This document shows, one piece after another, positions 6,741 through 12,142 of a DNA stretch of 12,142 bases. This stretch comes from Russula earlei (lineage: Eukaryota; Basidiomycota; Agaricomycetes; Russulales; Russulaceae). The translations under genes and the position numbers were made by a program. How positions within the stretch are numbered: position 1 is the stretch's first letter; each line of letters begins with the position of its first letter. The notes under the pieces were generated by a model. The model had not been told where the DNA came from. It did not search any database and saw only the letters and a program-made list of their open reading frames with translations. Location: contig JAGFNK010001255.1 in the NCBI GenBank assembly GCA_025769875.1, forward strand, positions 1 through 12,142. The letters are read 5' to 3'.

Positions 6741-7854
6741 ACGTCTGGCCGTCCTTTCCGATTGTGATATCCCAATCAAACTAGGACGGCGACCGTGGGA
6801 CATCGTGTGCCGGTAACATAACCACTGCACTTGACTCTGAGCACCACGATCGCATATATGGAATCCAGCTCTTGGAGGCTCCAACTCGGATTTTGGGACG
6901 GATCGTGGAAGCGATGCAGATGCCATTCCCAGAGCTTTCGAACCTGTTGGCTTGGGTGACCGACAAAGGTGCGCCAGTCCTTCCGGATCTTTTCTTGGGC
7001 GGGTCTGCCCCACGTTTGCAAATACTTTCATTGGAAGGAATCTCATTTCCGGCTATACCTAAATTCCTTATGTCTGCCAGTAATCTCGTCATTCCCAGGC
7101 TCTCATCACTCGTTCTTGAATTCCAATCACTCGTTCCCGCCCCGACCCGGCGAGCCGACTTCCTCCTTCACTCACTTCCTCCGTTCTCCCCGCTCTGACC
7201 TCATTTTGGTTCAAGGGCACTAGCGAGTACTTGGAGGATATCATCGCTTCGATCCATGCCCCTCTTCTCTACAACCCCCGGATAGTATACTATATAGACC
7301 TCATGTTTGAGGTCCCGCATTTTCACCGTTTCATCAGCCAAATTGAACAGCTCAAGAATCTCAACCAAGCGACCGTGGGCGTTTCGGGACATAACGTCAA
7401 CATAACTCTTTCCCAACAAGCAAATCATCTTATTTACGGGCAGCTCTGGCTACAAATTAGGTGCAGAGAGTCGGACTGGCTCTTTCTTCTCTAGCCCAGG
7501 TCTGTCAATATCCTTTTTCTCCATTCTCCATCTTGGAACATCTCGACATTATGGATTACCTTCATCGTCATTCGCCACCGCGATGGAAGGACGAAATGGT
7601 TGGAACTTTTAGAACCGTTTACCGCCGTGAAGACTTTGTGACTGTCCAAGGAAGTTGCGATACGAGTATGGCAGGCTCTGGAAGAACTCGCCATGGAGAA
7701 GGTGGCAGAAGTGTTACCCACGTTACAAACTCGTTTCTTCAAGGAGCTCCAACCATCTGGCCCTGTTCATGAGACAATTGAGAAGTTCGTCACCGCGAGA
7801 CGGCTCTCTGGTCGGCCCATAGCTGTCGATCGTTGGGGAGAACTCCAGCATTGA
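6736..7854 (+). pseudogene. F-box/LRR-like protein pseudogene, downstream part
   Basis: Translation passes through several frames with clear family-like motifs. DVWPSFPIVIS is followed by TAG (6782-6784), then NITTALDSEHHDR and LFLGGSAPRLQIL (from 6989) in the same frame. Near 7195 one base appears lost (TGA at 7196-7198) and the frame switches to TSFWFKGTSEYLEDI. Near 7470 it shifts again (ALSSLAQVCQ), and near 7595 again (KWLELLEPFTAV, TGA at 7639-7641), ending VTARRLSGRPIAVDRW before the TGA at 7852-7854. Around 7080-7100 about 20 codons seem missing compared with family members I recall. Such proteins carry an F-box near the N terminus and leucine-rich repeats and may act in ubiquitin ligases. 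This copy is clearly dead. The name rests on recalled family style. Confidence 0.65.
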
Positions 7855-7949
7855 ATTCGCCGCTAACGCTTGATCTCCTCTACGGTCAATGCACTTGCAG
7901 CGCTGGCTACCCATTACACGTCATTGTACAACTCTACATCACCAATAAG

Positions 7950-8835
7950 CACCGTACATCCGCAACGCTGACGCCAGGGCTATCCCTCTGTCCACGATGA
8001 GCGATTAGGTGCGGTACAGGGACCATCTGGATGGTAGGGAGTTGGTTAGTGCATAGCATGGACTGAATGTGTGCGGTAACGATAGCGCGGAACTTAGTTC
8101 ATACCGATTCCGGGCTTACGTCTTTCTCGAGGGTGGCGACCTCATCCTGCTTAGCCTTGACTGAGGCAGCAAGATGGGCCCGCTGATCGTTGCGTTCAGA
8201 AGGTGGCTTCTAATACGGTCTTAGAAGAAGACTGGCCTTTTTCAAAGCCAGCAAACCCAGAAGTCAGCTGGAGCTTAGGGGCAGAGCCCCGTAGGTGAGG
8301 AGGGGACATGCTAGTGGCCTGATGCCTCTGCCACATTGTTAAGGTCGAGCAGGAGTTGTGTAGCTTGATAACAAGCTACACCAGGCCGTTTAAAGGGTGA
8401 CGGAAATTTTTGTCTCAGTCCACCTATCCCTCCGATGGCGGCGCCTTGGCCATCTGCGCGCTCATGTACGAACTTACGACAACCAGTTGTAGTCCTCTCT
8501 TCCCACAATCCGTCTCACCATTCTCCAGTCTGAATCACCTCTCGGTATAGTGCACTTCCCCCTGCACTGCGTGCGTCTCGGCCTACTTGCTGCCAAGTCT
8601 CGGAGTTGGAGTTGCAACTCATATTGATATGCGGCCGGGCCAATGGGGTGGCGGAACGGGAATCCCGAACCTTGGGTAGTAGGGGGGTCCGGCTGGAGGC
8701 CGAAAAAAAAGTTTGGACTTGTGTATTCTGGACTTGTAGATGAATTGGATGGTTGTGGAGCACAACCAGCTGTTTGAACAGCAACTGAGTGAGACCAGCT
8801 TGGGCCACCTTCTTGTAAATGTTGACAGTTAACAC
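7950..8835 (-). pseudogene. Decayed unidentified minus-strand coding region
   Basis: Minus-strand translation looks protein-like in successive frames. 8835 to 8311 is one frame broken only by a TGA at 8515-8517; it starts MLTVNIYKK and contains NMSCNSNSETWQQVGRDARS, then ERTTTGCRKFVHERADG and ATQLLLDLNNVAEASG. A shift near 8325 leads to HLRGSAPKLQLTSGFAGFEK. Another near 8205 leads to a Lys/Glu-rich coiled-coil-like stretch (RNDQRAHLAASVKAKQDEV), a TGA near 8108, and AIVTAHIQSM then IQMVPVPHLIAHRG. I do not recognise the family and there is no catalytic motif. It may be one dead gene with two frameshifts, or several chance frames. The 75 bases between it and the F-box-like pseudogene show nothing. 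Confidence 0.35.
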
Positions 8836-8954
8836 CTAATACATCAGGAAAAAATGAAAAGGCTATGTAGTGTTATATAGCTACCATAGTGTCTGTAGCA
8901 ACTTTACAACCATCAAGGTTTCATGCCTACATAGCAACCACCAAACTCTATATA
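8836..8954. other. AT-rich stretch with degenerate ATAGC-ACCA repeats
   Basis: Short related words recur: ATAGCTACCA at 8877, GTAGCAACTTTACAACCA near 8895, ATAGCAACCACCA at 8931, with further copies beyond the palindrome (9361 and about 9487). No coding potential is visible. It looks like an old short-unit repeat tract. Confidence 0.4.
8931..8954 (+). repeat. Direct repeat flanking the palindrome, left copy
   Basis: ATAGCAACCACCAAACTCTATATA ends exactly where the palindrome begins. An imperfect direct copy (9361-9383) begins exactly where the palindrome ends. Confidence 0.55.
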
Positions 8955-9360
8955 CACGACGGGCAGGAAGGGATAAGTCGACTCTGCTTATAGTCAACTC
9001 AGTGGATAATAAAAGTAAAATATTTCAAGTGCTGAGTAGGCTCTGTTGTGGCCACAAATTATATTACATAAGTAATGACCTTAGTTGAGCATGAAAAATG
9101 TGACAAAAAAGGTTAAATATGGAGAGTCTACTCATTCCGGCACAACTTTTACCCTAGCCTGGGTAAAAGTTGTGCCGGAATGAGTAGACTCTCCATATTT
9201 AACCTTTTTTGTCACATTTTTCATGCTCAACTAAGGTCATTACTTATGTAATATAATTTGTGGCCACAACAGAGCCTACTCAGCACTTGAAATATTTTAC
9301 TTTTATTATCCACTGAGTTGACTATAAGCAGAGTCGACTTATCCCTTCCTGCCCATCGTG
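8955..9360. repeat. Near-perfect 200-bp-armed palindrome (foldback or MITE-like)
   Basis: The arms 8955-9154 and 9161-9360 are reverse complements at 199 of 200 positions, with no gaps; the single mismatch is 8960/9355. The spacer is the six bases TAGCCT. Outer ends are CACGAC on the left and ATCGTG on the right. Each arm is AT-rich, with inner short palindromes such as GTCGAC and TTGTGGCCACAA. No open frame of note is present. Possible 2-3 bp duplications (TA or ATA) flank it, too short to prove insertion. It may be a young foldback/MITE element, a local inverted duplication, or an assembly artefact. The boundaries are sharp on both sides. Confidence 0.9.
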
Positions 9361-9383
9361 ATAGCCACCACCAGGGTTATATA
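9361..9383 (+). repeat. Direct repeat flanking the palindrome, right copy
   Basis: ATAGCCACCACCAGGGTTATATA matches 8931-8954 with one gap and about five changes, and starts at the first base after the palindrome. Confidence 0.55.
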
Positions 9384-9615
9384 GAGCACCATTGACTACA
9401 TTTCTTCTACCAATGCTTCATAAATCATACAATGTTATATCAACAACATAAATATACATTTCTTCCCATCATCAACCATACCTATGTAGCCAACCACATG
9501 CTTATGTTCTACTGATTGCAACATTGTTATGATAAACAACTCAGGCACTTAAATTCACACAAATGTCAGGAAACAATATATATTTCACATATCAATGCTA
9601 ACTAATATTTTTGAA
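9384..9615. other. AT-rich intergenic stretch, no gene seen
   Basis: This stretch is AT-rich with several ATATAT runs and many stops in all frames. One GTAGCCAACCACATG word near 9487 belongs to the degenerate repeats left of the palindrome. It could include the 3' untranslated region of the minus-strand candidate gene that ends at 9616. Confidence 0.4.
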
Positions 9616-9930
9616 CTACAGTTGGATACTCGCCTCTGCAGCGCTGTTCCAGCTCTCACGCGTGGCACTTCTTGGGACTGCGCCTGTAGCTGTCATCGTC
9701 ATTTGCGTATGCGCTCTAAGCAGCATCTTGTCGTCACTCCATATGTCCATTTCTCCCCCCAAGAACTTGACGAAAGGCTGGAGAGTATGAGAGAGAGTGC
9801 ACAAAAATGAAAAGGAATAATGCACCTGTTCACTGTTCATCAGCCTGTGCCTGGGAGCGAGGGCCACCTTCTCTCGTTTCTTGGACTTGGACAGTGGTGT
9901 TGGTGGCTTTGTCACAGTAAGAGGAGGCAT
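9616..9930 (-). CDS. Candidate small two-exon gene, unknown function
   Basis: An ATG at 9928-9930 opens a frame beginning MPPLTVTKPPTPLSKSKK, with a basic segment (KKREKVALAPRHR). A possible 48-bp intron lies at 9778-9825 (GTGCAT at the donor, a pyrimidine-rich stretch and TCTCCAG at the acceptor). Its length is a multiple of three and it contains no stop, so the frame is open whether spliced (about 88 residues) or not (104). The second exon reads FLGGEMDIWSDDKMLLRAHTQ and ends at TAG 9616-9618. CT-rich sequence lies upstream on this strand, as in many fungal promoters. The same frame is open upstream to 10158, so the start is uncertain. No family is recognised. Confidence 0.28.
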   Translation of the reverse strand: MPPLTVTKPPTPLSKSKKREKVALAPRHRLMNSEQVHYSFSFLCTLSHTLQPFVKFLGGEMDIWSDDKMLLRAHTQMTMTATGAVPRSATRESWNSAAEASIQL

Positions 9931-10991
9931 CAAGGATGATACAGAAGACGGCAACAGGGTACAGGTGAGTTGAGACGTGAATGTGTGTTCAACGTGTTGA
10001 AGCCGCGCGAAGCCTGTGCAAAGGAAAGCAGAGGGGAGTGACAAAAAAACGAAAAGCGAAAAAAAGGGGGGGAAAGGGTAATGCACAGAATGTGTAAGAC
10101 ACTCATTGAAGACCCCAAGCATGGTTGTACTTGTCACTGTGACAGTGAGATTGCGCAAGTAAAAGGAAACCCGAAATGCACATTGGCGAGACCTAGGGAA
10201 AGGGTCACACTTTCGTTTTCTGTGATGTACCCATCCCCTGAAATACCATTTCCTGCATGTGGGAGCTCGCTTTCAGTTCAAGCGTACTTTACCTTCAAGC
10301 AACGCATGTTTTCCTCCATGTGCGATTTTAGTCAAGGTGTTTGTGTGCATTTTTTTTTCTTTCACTTACATGCAAGTCCCCTCATATGTCATTGTCATCC
10401 CCATTGGCACCAATGCAGTGACACAGAAGAAGGGAGTGAGAAGGCAGCTTGAAGGCCAACAAGAGGCTGTTTAGTAGGAAGGAGAGGGAAGATGGTGAGA
10501 GAGTGCATGAAAACCAAACAAAAAACGCACCCACGGAAACACCATGGCATGGGAAAGCTCGAAAACTCGAATGACTTGGGTAATAGCCGGTGAAAACTGG
10601 CAGCTTGGGAGTCTTGAACTGGGACCATGGGGAAGGAAAAGTGGGCAGGAGAGGGGGAAGAGGGGAAGAATGATGGCAAAAGAAAATGAACGCGATTAGT
10701 AAAAATGAAGAGGCCATTGTCAAAAAAGGTTTGAAGTCAACAAGATGCACATGTTGGCCTTTTTTACCTTGTGCCTTGCCATCACATATGTCATTTTTCA
10801 CGCATGACCACTCTCACTTGCATGTTCCCCATGTGCTCTCTCCCCTCTCCTCTCCTTTGCACTGTAAGGTGAGTTGTGGGCTTGGACGTGGATCACGGGC
10901 GGACTAGCCAATGCTGACCAAGCGTCACCCCACACCCACCGCGAGAGACAAGTCAACAGCCAAACACCTGACATGCGCGCCCCACAACTCC
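9931..10991. other. Pyrimidine/purine-rich region without a convincing gene
   Basis: About 1 kb with strong strand asymmetry: minus-strand CT-rich tracts at about 10030-10080, 10340-10365 and 10620-10690, and long open but low-complexity frames. On the minus strand there are fungal-like splice signals: a GTAAGT donor at 10364-10369 with a possible acceptor at 10314-10315 (56 bp apart), and GTAAAGT near 10291. They may mark exons of a gene continuing into 9616-9930, but no domain is visible. A CCAAT word near 10908 and the GC-rich sequence up to 10991 could be promoter sequence next to the LTR that follows. Confidence 0.3.
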
Positions 10992-11820
10992 TGTCAAGAC
11001 ACGTACTGCTGATCATTAAGGACTCAGGAGCAGGTGGGCAAGGGTTGGAACAGATGGTACGCCGCGTAAGCGGCATTGAACAGGAGGACGAGCCAAACGA
11101 CGAGGAGGTACCAGATGGGGACTGGTAGATGTTGCAAGAGACAAAGGCAAAGGCTAGAGGCCAGTGTAGCGAGGGGGCTTTAAACAAGGCGGTCGTTGAA
11201 GAGTACCTTGGAGGCGAGGGGAATCTTTAGACTGAGCGGTCGCAGGGGAGTACCCAGGAAGATGAGAGTATCACAAATGGACAGTCTGACGACTGCCATG
11301 CTTCATTGGGGCTTATATACAGTGTACAGGGTCGATTACAAAGAACTGGGACTATTCTAGACTCTTTGGTACCATCCAATAGGACTACAGAGGCATAAAC
11401 TTGCTTGTGTCAAGTTTCAGGCTTACTGAGCGCATTATTGATCATTGTGGAGAGATGACATCATTATGATGTCACTGTGGAGCACTTAGTGAGCCTATGA
11501 GGTCACTGTGGAGTTGCTCAGTCAGCCATGATGTCATTGGAGCCTTGATGACGTCAGATGATTTATGCAACAGTTTCTAAGAGTTTGTGCCGCTGTTTCA
11601 GGTCCTTGGTGGCTGGGTGGCCATGTGGCTGCCACGCGATGATTACCCGATTAGGAAACGGGTGCCTGGTCGTGTTATAGTGCCTTTGCAATAGTGATAT
11701 CTTGTACCGCAGGAGGGATAGCCCAGAAAATGGAAGGGAGTCGGTAATGCAAAGTGAGAGAGGTTTCTCTTGAGTGAAATAGGACAATCTTCAGCCAGGA
11801 CCTGGCCTTGGTTCATAACA
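10992..11820 (-). repeat. LTR (829 bp), probably the 3' LTR of an element extending right
   Basis: Same family as the solo LTR at 1160-1987, about 96% identical, with termini TGTCAAGAC and GGTTCATAACA and TATATAAG at 11312-11319 on the minus strand. The flanking five-mers differ (ACTCC at 10987-10991, TTCAT at 11821-11825), so it does not look like a solo LTR. A purine tract on the minus strand directly outside 11820 suggests that the element's interior lies to the right. The U3 keeps a perfect TGACGTCA palindrome at 11549-11556. Confidence 0.85.
11312..11319 (-). promoter_or_regulatory. TATA box of the LTR at 10992-11820
   Basis: TATATAAG on the minus strand, in the same context as in the two related LTRs. 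Confidence 0.55.
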
Positions 11821-12047
11821 TTCATCCCCTCTTTATAGACTTGTTGCTCCTGCAATGGTAGGAACTTGTTTCTTTGGAAGGTGGAGTAGTTTGCATATGA
11901 AAAGTCGAAGTCTGTTTGTTTGTGGGGAGTTCTTTCTTGTTCTATGGATCGCTTTGGGGACAGCTGTAGTCGATTGAGTGCATGTGATCGCAGGGGTTCT
12001 CTGAAAAGTTCGTTGGTAACAAGGATAAAGATAGTTGTCGACGAAGG
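11643..12047 (-). CDS. Partial open frame from element interior into the LTR
   Basis: On the minus strand one frame is open from the TGA at 12048-12050 to a stop at 11643-11645, 135 codons including the stop. It begins in the interior (NELFREPLRSHALNRL, then TDFDFSYANYSTF), crosses the purine tract, and continues about 60 codons into the LTR (NQGQVLAEDC to TRFLIG). It has the look of the C-terminal end of a retrotransposon protein, but no domain is recognised. The matching LTR part at 1810-1987 is open too. The differences between the two copies are mostly amino-acid changing, and a second frame is open as well, so coding by the LTR part is doubtful. Confidence 0.3.
   Translation of the reverse strand, partial: PSSTTIFILVTNELFREPLRSHALNRLQLSPKRSIEQERTPHKQTDFDFSYANYSTFQRNKFLPLQEQQVYKEGMNVMNQGQVLAEDCPISLKRNLSHFALPTPFHFLGYPSCGTRYHYCKGTITRPGTRFLIG
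11821..11835 (-). other. Putative polypurine tract beside the LTR at 10992-11820
   Basis: The minus strand reads TAAAGAGGGGATGAA directly before the LTR's TGTTATGAACC. Its position and purine content fit a plus-strand primer, which makes the LTR the 3' one. Confidence 0.55.
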
Positions 12048-12142
12048 TCATGATGAGAGTTGTTGGTTTAGGGGTCACTCCTGGTGGGAATTGTTTTAAA
12101 TGCCTTTGGATATTTCCGATGGAAGTCTTTAACAAGTAATTG
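11821..12142 (-). mobile_element. Interior of an LTR retrotransposon, cut by the window edge
   Basis: Sequence outside the LTR with no match to the copia element in this window. Minus-strand frames of 100 and 135 codons overlap here. The superfamily cannot be decided: no reverse transcriptase, integrase or chromodomain motif is present in these 322 bases. Confidence 0.5.

Noticed and set aside
6519..7046. 175-codon minus-strand open frame
   Set aside because: It spans the 5' LTR and the F-box-like pseudogene across the insertion boundary, so it cannot be an ancestral gene. Part of it repeats in the other LTR.
8955..9360. Palindrome as a bidirectional terminator, tRNA pair or replication origin
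   Set aside because: The arms are far too long for a terminator and no tRNA fold is visible. Nothing marks an origin.
10402..10416. CATTGGCACCAATG palindrome as an operator
   Set aside because: A single short palindrome without context or repetition; expected by chance in 12 kb.
10382..10801. 139-codon minus-strand open frame rich in Ser, Phe, Leu and Pro
   Set aside because: It lies in CT-rich low-complexity sequence that stays open by composition. No motif or convincing start is present.
10992..11820. LTR interpreted as a 5' LTR with its interior to the left
   Set aside because: The minus strand left of 10992 (GGAGTTGTGGGG) shows no primer-site pattern that I recognise and no coding interior, while the right side has a purine tract and an open frame.
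1..12142. CRISPR array, bacterial operon or phage content
   Set aside because: There are no regularly spaced identical short repeats and no ribosome binding sites. All recognisable proteins are eukaryotic retroelement or F-box-like.

Overview
The window looks like a piece of a filamentous fungal genome, most likely a basidiomycete (Agaricomycetes). The signs are a decayed F-box/LRR-type gene of a family I recall as greatly expanded in those fungi, a fungal Ty1/copia retrotransposon, decay mostly by C-to-T change at CpG sites, and no bacterial signals (no operons, no ribosome binding sites). No gene here is clearly intact. The organism call is inference from protein style and from memory of the families.

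Left half (1-6740) is a nested transposition site. The reading frame of an F-box-like gene (1-162, resuming at 6736) is split by a Ty1/copia element on the minus strand (163-6735) with 248-bp LTRs and a 5-bp target duplication GCTGG. That element carries Gag, zinc knuckle, aspartic protease, integrase, reverse transcriptase and RNase H. It was later hit twice by solo LTRs of another retrotransposon superfamily: 1160-1987 (duplication CTGAT) in the reverse transcriptase region, and 4050-5011 (duplication CTCAG) between protease and integrase. Removing both inserts with one duplication copy each leaves 4189 nt from the Gag ATG to the Pol stop. One extra base in a homopolymer accounts for the odd nucleotide, giving 1396 codons including the stop, so the excision model is consistent to the base. 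Beyond the insertions the damage is one frameshift and three in-frame TGA codons.

Middle (6736-8835): the rest of the F-box-like pseudogene runs to 7854 on the plus strand through several frames. It is followed by a second, unidentified decayed coding stretch on the minus strand (about 7950-8835).

Right part: 8955-9360 is a near-perfect 200-bp-armed palindrome (199 of 200 positions pair, 6-bp spacer), bounded on both sides by imperfect 24-bp direct copies. 9616-10990 holds a weak candidate for a small spliced minus-strand gene and otherwise pyrimidine-rich, mostly non-coding sequence. A copy of the same LTR family as 1160-1987 lies at 10992-11820. Here it appears to be the 3' LTR of a longer minus-strand element whose interior runs off the right edge.

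All recognisable retroelements lie in the same (minus) orientation. Order of events inferred from nesting: F-box-like gene, then copia insertion, then two independent LTR-element insertions that each collapsed to a solo LTR.
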